Assembly: GCA_016648135.1 (NCBI GenBank)
Contig: JADDOH010010921.1
Coordinates: 1 to 64,000 of the forward strand
DNA from: Agrypnia vestita
Taxonomy: Eukaryota > Arthropoda > Insecta > Trichoptera > Phryganeidae
Reading direction: 5' to 3'
Length of the DNA stretch: 64,000 nt
The notes under the pieces were generated by a model. It saw nothing but the letters and a program-made list of their open reading frames with translations. It was not told the DNA's origin and did no database searches. This document shows, one piece after another, positions 45,196-54,797 of this stretch (its first letter is position 1; every line of letters begins with the position of its first letter). The translations under genes were made by a program, and so were the position numbers.

Positions 45196-46056
45196 ATAGA
45201 TTAAGAAACACGTTTAATGAAAAGCACATACATACATTTTCATTTTTTATTTATAAATATTTGTCGTCAACTGAAAGTTTTATGAAGATCAGGTTAGGTT
45301 GGGTCGGGTTAAGTTATTCGGTGGTGAGCAACTGTGGGCGAGAAACAGAAAACAACGCGCGATATGAACCCGCACCATTTTCAATATCTTCGTTTGTAAG
45401 GACTCCGATTGGTAACACTAGGAGTTTGGAGGTGGATGAGCCCTCCGGTTTAGGATGAGTTGAAGCGCGGTTGATGATGTAAAGTCACGATGGGTTGACA
45501 GAATTTATTTTATTATAAAACACAAGTTATAAAGAATACAGTTATAAAGAATAAGCAATGTGAGTATACAAAGATTTCAATTGAAAGCGTGACGTCCGAA
45601 GGAATGACGGCAAGGGCTTCCGCTATATGAGCCGTTCACTGGAGAAGTGAGATAGTCTGCTCTGGAGCCTACCGTTTTTATAGGACTCGGCGTATTATGA
45701 CTTCGTCTTACTCGGCCGCTCGTGTGTGTAATATTTTGTGTGGTCAGCAATGTGAGTTCATTCGCTCTTTACGCCCTCTAGCAATACGTCGCCTTTGTAC
45801 TCGGTCATTGGTCCGGCTTACATCGCCGCCTTGTTCGTTGTGCTCAGCGCTTCCATTGTCGTTCTTTCCCGAATTCAGCTTTCTGATTTCGTGTTTAGGT
45901 GCTGATGTACTCGGTACCTCCTTACTCAGTTCGCCTTTATCATCCTTGCTCCATACTTCATCTGATGTATTTTATTGATCGGCCTCGTTGCCGAGAGTGT
46001 GTTGGTTGATGGCTAGGCTTAAGACTTAATAAATTTATTGTACATTTTGTCAACAG
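45196..46056. other. Intronic sequence upstream of exon 46057
   Basis: Contains a degenerate telomere-like TCAGGTTAGGTTGGGTCGGG near 45290. A GC-richer stretch at 45560-45960 has a TATA-like element on the minus strand (45676-45682). A 93-codon + frame (45697-45978) has no domain. An LTR origin is possible but no matching ends were found. Confidence 0.35.
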
Positions 46057-46138
46057 ATGTCGGCGCATGGCGTCGTGGTGACAGGAGCGACGCACGCGCA
46101 CCTGCTGGCGCATAATGGTGGACAAGCACATCTCATCG
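46057..46138 (+). CDS. Internal exon: Gly/Ala/His linker of the host protein
   Basis: This 82-nt exon lies between TTTTGTCAACAG and GTAAGA. Phase is 0 at the start and 1 at the end. It encodes MSAHGVVVTGATHAHLLAHN, then GGQAHLI and the first base of a Gly codon. The other two frames both contain stops, so the exon fixes the reading frame of the upstream exon as the His/Gln one. It directly continues the Gln-rich end of exon 7324-7782 and joins exon 49776. The Met at its start is not evidence of initiation. No domain recognised; composition suggests a flexible, disordered linker. Confidence 0.8.
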
Positions 46139-46439
46139 GTAAGACATTAAGTTGATTATTATTAATAAGAATATAAAAAATAATTTTCAGGAGTATTCTA
46201 GTGTGTTTTTTAATCATTTGGCAGAATGTCATATACGTATATAAAGAATATTGCTTTAAAAATTCCAATCAAAAATAAAGATGACAAGATTTTCAACCAC
46301 ATGTTTTCTTCTCACTTGCTTCATCCCAATATCCTAAGTCACTGTCATCGCCGTCGACTGCTGGAGTCAGATCTCCTCGTCCTTGCGTCCATGAAGCTTT
46401 GGTTTATCTGACTGTGTATTTTTATCTACCGATTGTCAT

Positions 46440-46760
46440 TTGACGTGGATCCAGGGTGGCCCATCTAAACAGGGCTGCGTCCGCTTTCATTGGTCGTGTA
46501 ATGGCCAATTATTGGATTAAACTAATGAGCCTGGATACCCATTAAAGATGGTTGCCAGCACGCACCATTTGTGAGCCGCGGCTAACATGGGGAAACAGAC
46601 GCTCACTACCTTTCATCTTAGGATCCCCCGACGCATTAGGTAGTTACCATCAACGTTACCCTCAAGTTCGTTGCCCGTCGGTCACCACGTGGAGGTATAA
46701 AAAGCATGGTGGGAGAAACTGTTTCAGACCAGGCTCTAGAACCGACTCAGGCGGCGTTAG
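46440..46760 (+). promoter_or_regulatory. Promoter-like block (candidate)
   Basis: A GC-richer block about 300 bp downstream of an exon contains two CCAAT-type motifs (TTCATTGGTC near 46477 and GGCCAATTATTGG near 46503). A TATA-like GGTATAAAAAGC lies near 46695, followed by non-AT-rich sequence. This order could be an internal promoter, an enhancer, or an old LTR. No transcript evidence is available from sequence. Confidence 0.25.
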
Positions 46761-46784
46761 TAAAAATGCAACACACATTCCAAA

Positions 46785-47230
46785 TATTTTAAAGATTTGG
46801 TAGTCTATCATGGGTGGAATTTGTGAACGTTACATTATGTAAAATGATCACTTATACCAGCCGTACCATAGGTCGTTAGCCCTATGTACACCTAAAAAGA
46901 CTTCCATTCCTAAATACTTTCACATTAAAAAGTATTTCACGCTGATTTTATTGCTTCGATCACTTTCTAGAAAATTCAATTCATTATTCGCACCTAGACA
47001 AACTTCGCTTATGGTACTTCCTTGATTTAGCACTCGGTTTACAACGCAATGTCCACACTGGTTAGCGCAAAGGTTTTATCGCTGGAATGTCGCACATGTT
47101 AAACGTCAAAGTCGTTCTAGCATTAAAAAATGCCAACAGGCGCTGAATGAGCAGGACCGATATAAAAGCTATGGCTTATAAAACGATCCTGGAGAAGCGG
47201 TGGATCTCCCCGTTCTTTTATCCCAACTTG
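46785..47230 (+). repeat. Composite of dispersed repeat, LTR fragment and CR1-like piece
   Basis: 46785-46935 matches the GATCACTTAAGCCAGCC family (GTAGTCTATCATGGGTGG, GAACGTTACATTATGTAAA). 46950-47010 matches the antisense LTR-like element (TTTTATTGCTTCGATC, CTTTCTAG, ATTCGCACCTAGA). 47110-47230 matches the CR1-like GACCGATATAAAAGCTATGG block seen at 20335 and 62860. Confidence 0.55.
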
Positions 47231-48853
47231 CTGGTTCCCCGAATTTTCGAGAATTTTTTTTTACATTTATAGCGATTCCCCGTGCTATGAAGTGTTCCAG
47301 AGATTTCAAGAGACTTCGATATCATCTCGTTACAATATATCCATTACTACCCCTGCCATGTTCCGATATTTCTTTAGTCTGTAACTGAATCTGTGGAATT
47401 TTCTTCAGTACATATTTTCCTTCTAGTCCAAGGAACCTTCAGATCATCTACTTGAGCTTGTATTTCCTTTGAACGCCGTCTTCAGTATCCTTTAAGCCGA
47501 CATTCTCGGGACATGTCCTAACTCTAAGTAATTAAGACTCCTGGATTTGATGTACGCAGTAAGGATCCGGCATTAAGTAGGTTTATTCTCTATGTTAATG
47601 TCTTTTCTCTGCCCAACAGTCTTCGTTCATATTTAATTAATAGAACATCCATCTCATTCTCTTAGTAATCCACTTTTCATAGAATCATTATATCCTTTTT
47701 GAACTTTTTTAGATACGCCTCCATATTTGATACAGAGAGTTCTCTAAATCTAGTTCCGGTTTTTTTTTGAAAAACAACCAGGAAAATCTTTCACCAAAAT
47801 TTCATGACGTTTATTTGAGTATCTTGGAGGGTGGAAATATAAGTTCTAATGGTGATAATGAGCCTCTAATCCAGATTGGCTCTTAACCTTTGTGCATAAG
47901 CGGTCCAACCAATCAATTTTCGAAAACGCAGTAGTGGCGAAGAACCCCGAGAGCGGTAGGAAGCGCTGCTTTCTTGTTCCATCCTTAAACTTTAGAGTGA
48001 CTAGAACCATTTAATCATGTTAGTGAAATTTCACTTATTACCTCAATTTATCCACAAGAGTGCCTATTTACTTGTAACGTGTGTTTCTACGTTCTTGTCA
48101 TACATCAGAAATCGCATTTACGAAAATCGAAAGATTTATGTAAATGTCGAAAATTTTCGTAAACGTCGTAATCTTCCACAGTTTTTTGGGTTTCGGGTTC
48201 ATTTACTGCGGCTGCTCAATGTGTTGTCAAAATGCTTTGTTCTTTCTTTTACTATAAAGAAACCATATTGATTGAATATTCTGTAAATTAAATCTATTAC
48301 AAATGTCTCTAATCCATTGACAGCATTAACTTCCTACTACATCGTACATGTACTTTCTGAGATAAAAGGGTATAAATTCTGATTTTTTTTTTGAAATGAT
48401 GATAATCGAGTCATGGCGACTAACATTAAAATCAATTTTCACCCTACCGCACTTATTTGTTTATTTTAATGGCTTAAATACCTTTTACAATATAATTTAT
48501 TAAGTTTAACTTTATTTCTCGTGTAAATTAGATTAACAAAAGTATCTCAATTATCAAACATAACATTCAACTAGAGGTAGTGAAAGTTTAATTGGAAGAT
48601 TTGATTTACTCTGGGATATTGCGATATTAATTTCTATATAGGTATGTTATTTTATATTAAATATATTTTTATTAATTCCCTATTGCATCCTACGGATAGT
48701 GGCTTTGTGTGGACTCCTCGCCGCGTAGCACGAACGCTGTTAGGATACGAATGCCAACATGGATGGATAAAGTGAAATGCATGGAAAATTTGCTCGTATA
48801 ACGGTCCCGAATTTGTAGTGCATCCACTTTTCTTTGGTGTCGCGGTACTCACG
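47231..48853. other. Mostly unassigned intronic sequence
   Basis: 47400-47650 has phrasing reminiscent of minus-strand LINE tails (CTTCAG.., GACATGTCCTAAC) but no convincing frame. The rest is AT-rich, with no gene found. Confidence 0.35.
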
Positions 48854-48857
48854 ATAT

Positions 48858-49442
48858 TGTAGCGAGACTACTAAATATCAACAACAACGGTGTCAAGCAA
48901 CGGTAAGCAGTCGACTGTGACCGCGTTATCTCTCTAAAGAATTCTACGAATTTCCATCTCGTGGTTAAATACACGTCAGAAGAATCTGGAACTTTCTATG
49001 GGCTTCTCGTTACCTTATGAATAAACCTTTCGAGGGAATTTAGCTATAAAAGGGGTCACGCGACGCGGGCTCGAGCAATTCAGTTCATGGCGATAACAAC
49101 GCGACATCTCCGTAGCGTAAACAAGTCTGACCAGTGATTCGTGATGTTACAATACCCGATATTAGTATGTAAGTAAGCAAACGCAGTGAATACCAGTGAT
49201 ACCAGCGGAATAAAGGAAGCATACCGGGGCGAGTAGTTTCTACCAGCGAACATTGAACGGAGTTTAACAGAATTGATCTAAGCAACAGAAATAGCGTTAA
49301 TAAGTAGTGCGAATTAAGCAACAAGTCAATAATAAGTATATAAAACATTTAAGTCGTATTCAGTGACTTTTTTGGTAATAAATTAAACTAAATTTATTTT
49401 TCCAGTTTTTTCATTTGCCTCCCAAAGCCACGTCCCGTGACA
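48858..49442 (+). mobile_element. Solo LTR, gypsy-like
   Basis: This 585-bp sequence begins TGTAGCGAGACTAC and ends CACGTCCCGTGACA (TG...CA). ATAT flanks it on both sides (48854-48857 and 49443-49446), a 4-bp target-site duplication as made by many gypsy/Ty3 elements. A TATA box (GCTATAAAAGGGG, near 49043) precedes a GC-rich start region. GGTAATAAATTAAAC near 49374 is a plausible polyadenylation region. No internal retroviral-type coding sequence adjoins it, so it is a recombined solo LTR. Related antisense copies are at 24545 and 33581. Confidence 0.75.
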
Positions 49443-49775
49443 ATATATACTCGTTTATTTAAAATATTATCCTAATTATAATAATTTCGTCGTATGTAAC
49501 TTCGTGTAACGTCCGTAACATTTTTATAGTAAAATATTTTTTTTCGAAAAAAAAATTCCAGAATAATGATTTTTTTTTGAAAATTATTTTCGGGCAATTT
49601 GGTTTTTTTTGAAAATATTTTTTTTATAATTTACTTTATTAAACCAAATAAATATTCCTTAGGAACCGACATGTAAAAGTACCACCATTTTTGAAGGGTT
49701 AAAGCTAGTTTTGTATTCAGACACTGTCAAGGGTACGCTTTAAGCCTCTAACAATTGTGTTTATTTCTGCTGCAG

Positions 49776-49862
49776 GTGGCCCTGGGGAGCAAGTGGTAGG
49801 CGGCTCCCTGCACCCCGCCCTCCGCGGCCTCAAGCCGTCCGCCCTTCATGCGGTGCCATCAG
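49776..49862 (+). CDS. Internal exon: Gly/Pro/Leu segment of the host protein
   Basis: This 87-nt exon lies between TCTGCTGCAG and GTAAACC. It enters in phase 1 (completing a Gly codon from exon 46057-46138) and leaves in phase 1. It encodes GGPGEQVVGGSLHPALRGLK followed by PSALHAVPS. GC content is far above the surrounding intron, as expected for coding sequence. The segment is low in complexity with no recognisable motif. Downstream exons were not found before 64000, so the following intron is at least 14 kb. Confidence 0.8.
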
Positions 49863-50334
49863 GTAAACCTTCATTCTAGCCCTTTTACTTATATTTATTT
49901 ATTTATTTAATGTTCATGGAAGACCAACAGCACAAAAAAGAAGCGTAGAAAACATTGATATAATATAGGTGGCCAATTACAGGTCTCCACATTTATATAC
50001 TAGAGAATTAATTATCCACATCTGATCTATTCTCAGACAAATTGTATTGTCTTGGGCCCGTGGCAAATCAAACCCTTGAAATAATTAATTAACTTAACAT
50101 CTAGATTAAATTGGAGATCTATTCTTTAATTCACACTATTTCGCATTAATCACTCATCTGAAGAACACTTTATATTCATCTTCCCAGGATATTCATACGC
50201 CGGTGGTCGCACTTATTTCCAAACGACTGTTAGGTATTCTCTTAATTATTGTCACTTGTATTTGGCTAGCCACAGTAAATCGCCGTTTTAATTTTATCTG
50301 TAATCGCTGAAATGTCATAACAATATATCTCTTT

Positions 50335-50525
50335 GCCACTACTGTTCAATTGCTGAATGTCGCATTATGTAGAGTGATCACTTAAGTCAGGTCATATAGG
50401 TTTTTAGCCCTGGGCCATCGCATGAAAAGACTTCCACACATTTTTCTCATACTCATAGCTTCGTCTCTGTGAGACTTATATAATTTATCTTAATTGAAAA
50501 TGGTGTTCCTCTTTTGATCATAATG
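50335..50525 (+). repeat. Dispersed repeat, GATCACTTAAGCCAGCC family
   Basis: Shares AGTGATCACTTAAGTCAGG, TTTTTAGCCCTGGG, AAGACTTCCACAC, AGCTTCGTCTCTGTGAGAC and a following ATTGAAAATGGTGTTCCTC block with the other members. Confidence 0.6.
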
Positions 50526-52867
50526 ATCCTTTGAGACAGAAAACGACTGGAGGCGTTTGAGATGTGGCAACAGAAAAAGGTCACGTACTTATTTATAAAT
50601 TCAAGTGACAAAAGCATTTGACCATTCGCATTCATAATCTAATATTAAGATTACGATTGTAAATGACTTGTGTCACAATGAGTGGCAATGTTTATCAGTT
50701 ATTATTACAGTTACAATTAACAATTCAGTGCTTCTGGTATATATTATCATCCAATAGTTCGCCTGGTGTCGCCTTAATTGAAATAATATAATTATGGCGA
50801 CATACACTAGATATCAACGTAACATAACTCGTCATATTATATTATTCTCTATTTCTCAATTCTCCTCACAAATTCATATACTCTCCGCAATAGTTTCCAC
50901 TCAAAACTGTGTGCAGTACTAATGACAGTTTCAATGCCTCCAAACCCTATTCTAAATATACTACAAATCCCACCTTTTCTTCCCTACCCTAATATTTTTC
51001 ATACAACAACAAACTGATCATGTTTTCAAACAGGGAAACATTTTCACCTCTCATGAAAATATATATGATTTCAGATATCGTTACCTTTTCCCTCACCGCA
51101 AAATTTATTCATTAAATTCAATCCGTGTACATGTAACGGGTGGTCCTACCTAAGTTGGTTTTTTAACTTTAAAAAAATATTGTTTTTTTAGAGTTAACAT
51201 TTTATTTCAATACCAAGTAATATGGAAAATCGTATTTAATATGGAAAACCTATATTTGTCAAATGAATGCCACTGAATCATTCACAAACACACACTCTTT
51301 CAAAGATATTTTCGTCCACACAATTGAGGTTCTCGTTCATCAACATCAGCTCGGGTATTATCTTTGAGTGATATAATCGTTTCTGTAGTATCAGCATAGA
51401 CCTACTCATTTATTAAACCTTAAATAAAATAGTCCAGAGACGTTAAATTAGACGATCTTAATGAACAACTGATGTCTAGACAGCAGTTGTTCACAGGTAT
51501 CCAGAAATTTTCTGATCTTTGCTCGATTCACGGATTATATGGCAATATTGCAATGAGATGGGTCACACATATCACGTACCATCTCGAGAAATAAGGTTGA
51601 ATAGAGATGGCCAGAAATGCGTTCATCAGATTGATCCTTTGTTCCCTAACCTCTGACCGAGGCCTACAACTAAGAATGCGTATGGTTCGATGTTATATTT
51701 TCGCCATTCAAGATAAAGGTGTGGACCCTACAACATGATGTTAATTTATCAAGTTCTTAAGCTTCCCGGTTGGATAGAATTACCATTCTTGAAGTCCATT
51801 TAGATAAAAAAAACTTTAGCCGCAAAGCTTGGGTAAGATAAGTAGTAGCTTGAGATAGGAAATGGCACTTTAAAAAGAAGTTGAACGAAGTTCAATATTT
51901 TTGAAAATAGAAATCGTCCAATTTCAAATAATCTACTTTACGCCGAAAAACAGACAATCAATCAACCGCCATCAAATTCATTCTCTGTTCACATCGAAAC
52001 GCTGCCAATTTTTTTGTTTGTTTTCAATTTATGGCCGCAAAATTGTCGCTTACATCAATAAAGGAGACCCCCATCAGGGCCATTCGCTTACATCAAAATA
52101 AAAGGCCCTTTTCAGGCCCGCCAAAAATAAAGTTTTCGGCTCCGAGAAGCCGGCCGTGGCTCTAAAATCTTGTCTAGCATAGTTTTTACTTAGTTGATGT
52201 CATATGTGACGTTTCTGAAAGATTAAAAAAAACGATATTTAAAATTACGGTTGAGCTTGGATTACCCTGTTCGTATGTTTAATGGATATGTGTGCAGTAA
52301 CCGCAAATAGTCGGTAGTTAAACGTTGAGAGGGATCAAGTTGTATATACATCAAACATTCTACAATAATATTGCTTCAACGGCGCACTGCCGATCCCGGA
52401 GCTAGACAAACAGCTAATGTACGTCCAAATTATACCTTCGATCCGCCCATGATTATTGTCTTAGTATAATCGACTCTGAGATAAAGGCCCTACAGCCGAC
52501 TTCGCCGTCTGGAAAGCGACCGAATTCGACCGTCGGCCGGGCAGCTAGGGGTGGGACGGCTTCGGTCAGACGCCGAACGGAACGAGATTCGGTTTCAAAT
52601 TAACAGTTGTTGTAAATGGGAAAATTCGTTAGAATACATTATGTAGGGATGGCGCAACGATTTCCGAAGTTTAAAATGCAATTAATTTTGATCCCACGTT
52701 AGCTGTGTCTTATTTCACTGTATTTAGATGAGATAATCTATGGAATATACGTTGACACTCGTAACACAAGAACTTACACCAAAAGATGCAAGACATTCTT
52801 TAATTGCTTTTGTATGCGACATCTATACGCTAACTATAGGCATAACAACTGTATCAATACAATAACA
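50526..52867. other. Unassigned intronic sequence with one RT fragment
   Basis: Near 51610-51735 (+) a short frame reads RNAFIRLILCS then GLQLRMRMVRCYIF, matching the conserved A-x-F-x-R...L-R-M-R-M-V-R-C-Y-x-F motif of the LINE at 19185. It is a small decayed fragment. A GC-richer patch at 52490-52570 is unexplained. The rest shows nothing identifiable. Confidence 0.45.
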
Positions 52868-53012
52868 AAAAATTTCTCAGGTTTTCACGGCAGTTCAAAA
52901 TCTTCTACGTTAATACCGTATTGACTTCGGTACGGTATTGCAAGTCAGTACTTAACCTACACATCAATGCATACTCATCACATCAGCCCTGATGAATGTC
53001 GGCCAGAGTGAT
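52868..53012 (+). mobile_element. Penelope-like fragment lacking the ribozyme core
   Basis: Blocks in order: GGTTTTCACGGCAGTTCA, CTTCGGTACGGTATTGC, AGTACTTAACCTACACATC, then CACATCAGCCCTGATGA joined to ATGTCGGCCAGAG. As at 36260-36500 (opposite strand), the stem II and GAAA part present at 43727-43750 is missing. Confidence 0.6.
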
Positions 53013-53439
53013 AGGATAGTGCGGCCTGGGTCTTCCATATTTCCGTCTTACTCTTATGTTACCTCCCGGGTACCTGGGTACCCACGTTCGACTTCAGGTT
53101 TAAATAATTTCATTCATTTTATCCGTTTGCATCCGCATTATATAAATCATTTGAAAGAGAGAGAAATAATGGGAAGACATACATTGTTATGAGAAGTAGC
53201 GACCTTCTAAGAAGCTATTTGACCACTGTCTAAATATAATTTTTTGATAAAAAAAAATATATGAGGGAACGTCCATCCAGATTGAGTACCCGGGTACCTT
53301 GGGTAGAAACTAGTATGAGAAATTCCGGGTAGTAACATAAAGGTTAAAAAAAAATCTTTATAAGACGGCAATTTCATAGGTAAGGACCTAATAATTTAAC
53401 AAATAAATACATTCAATCAGTTTTTTACACATTCTCAAA

Positions 53440-53710
53440 TTCGATTTCGGCAGACGACAGGAGGCGTCACAACCCTCGGCGAGATTGTTTGTACAAACCT
53501 TCCCAGGACCCCGTGGGCGATGTAGGTATGATGGCTACCCGCACCTAGTCAATATTATCCGGCGGTTATATGGGGCGGTTTCAATCCAGATAAACATCCC
53601 GGACGCGGAACTTCTCGGCGTCCTAATTTCACGCACGGCCGACTCGGATTAGTGCGATCCTGCCAACCGCTCTGTCGTCGGGCGACATCTGCCGCGTGAC
53701 GTACGATACG
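53440..53710. other. GC-rich island, unassigned
   Basis: A distinctly GC-rich, CpG-bearing stretch in AT-rich intron. No long open frame, no tRNA-like structure and no match elsewhere in the window. Candidate conserved noncoding or regulatory DNA, or an old repeat. Confidence 0.3.
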
Positions 53711-53807
53711 ACCGTTCTTATTCTAGCTGCTTTCGTAGAATTGTGAAACTCGAACGCCACTACCCCTATTGTTTCGTTTTGGTTCTTTGCATTTCAATTC
53801 GATTCAA

Positions 53808-53945
53808 AACTAAATTAATTAATCAATTAGAAAAACATACATAAAATTCACGAAAAAATATTTGGCTGCTACCAGGATTCGAATCACGGGTATCCTCTTA
53901 TCCGGAGCAAAAATTTGTTCTGAAAAAATTGCAATTTCACAATAA
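53808..53945 (-). mobile_element. SINE-like element related to 7839-8099
   Basis: Shares AAATTAATTAATCAATTAGA, ATTCACGAAAAAATATT and a B-box-like segment (minus strand, GTGATTCGAATCCTGGTAGC), then TTTGTTCTGAAAAAATTGCA and GAATGTGTT. The A-box half is missing. It abuts the LINE fragment at 53948. Confidence 0.6.
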
Positions 53946-53947
53946 GA

Positions 53948-54364
53948 ATGTGTTGGAAAATGGAAAATGGTGGAAAATCTTTGGTCGATAGAGTGAGGAA
54001 TGAACAAATTAAAAGTGAATGCAATGCTGGCTGTAGTGTGGTAGATAGAATAAAGAAAGGAGTGCTGAGATGGTTTGGTCATGTGGAACGTATGAACGAG
54101 GAAAGGATGGTTGAGAAAATATATGAGGCGAATGTTGAAGGAAACAGGAATAGAGGGCGTCCGCGAAAGACCTGGCACGATCAGGTACTACAAGTATTTG
54201 AGGATGGCCCTGTTAAAAGCCGCAAGAATCGTAGAACGTGTATGAGAAGATGTATGAATGTGGCCGAAGCAAAAGTGGTGTGCCAGGATAGAAGAGTGTG
54301 GCGTTCAATCCTCTCTGCCTACCCCTGCAGGGAAACGGCGTGATGGTTAGTTAGTTAGTTAGTT
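53948..54364 (+). pseudogene. LINE RT C-terminal fragment with (TTAG)n tail
   Basis: A 131-codon open + frame includes RIKKGVLRWFGHVERMNEER, MVEKIYEANVEGNRNRGRPR, KTWHDQV and AKVVCQDRRVWRSILSAYP. This is the conserved tail order W-F-G-H-x-x-R-M, G-R-P-R-x-x-W and D-R-x-x-W-R of a non-LTR reverse transcriptase. The 3' end is GATGGTTAGTTAGTTAG. It is 5'-truncated, with no internal stop. The linker ORF at 63563 may belong to a related family. Confidence 0.8.
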
Positions 54365-54366
54365 AG

Positions 54367-54797
54367 AAAAAAAAAACAATTCACTTAAATTTATTTTTAT
54401 ATACAACATTTACATAACAAATATACGTCCAAATCGTAAATGTTATAAATGATAATTATATTAATATATTAAAAATTTTGATTAACATACATGATTCATT
54501 TTAAAGGTGTTGGAGAATCTTGCTGCAGAAAACTCATTCAGATATGGAACAGATCAGTGTCCAAAACGATATTGTTCAGCATAACTCTTCCAACATAACC
54601 ATCGGCAGGTTGGTTCTGTATATTAGAATGTGAAACAATCTATGCTGACGATGTCTAAGGTATCAGGAATATAAAAACCAATGCTCCGAATTATTTCAGA
54701 TTTATCGATCATACCACCTAACAATCAATAAAAATGCGTAATCAAATACACATTCCTTCTAGTCTCTAAACTGTTGTAGCCAAGCATACCCTGGTGG
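54367..54797 (-). pseudogene. LINE RT C-terminal fragment (copy E)
   Basis: Minus strand. The 5' boundary CCAGGGTATGCTTGGC is near 54797. SLETRRNVYLITHFY, RHRQHRLFHILIY and NQPADGYV-like segments follow, with several small deletions that break the frame. It abuts the TTAG tail of the preceding + strand LINE. Confidence 0.7.

Larger units (their letters stand above)
7783..46056 (+). other. Large intron of the host gene (about 38 kb)
   Basis: It begins GTAAAG and ends TTTTGTCAACAG. Both flanking exons are phase 0 at this junction. The interior is largely mobile-element debris plus the 9-kb tandem duplication. No additional exon could be supported inside, though short alternative exons cannot be excluded without transcripts. 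Confidence 0.7.
46139..49775 (+). other. Intron between the two short exons (about 3.6 kb)
   Basis: It begins GTAAGACATT and ends TTATTTCTGCTGCAG. It contains a promoter-like GC-richer block (46440-46760), dispersed-repeat and LTR fragments (46785-47230), an unassigned stretch with possible LINE debris (47400-47650), and a solo LTR (48858-49442). Confidence 0.75.

Noticed and set aside
45475..46046. Possible antisense LTR upstream of exon 46057
   Set aside because: A minus-strand TATA-like motif is present, but no matching TG...CA ends, target duplication or relative in the window.
49085..49348. 87-codon minus-strand open frame
   Set aside because: Lies inside the solo LTR on the opposite strand and has no domain.
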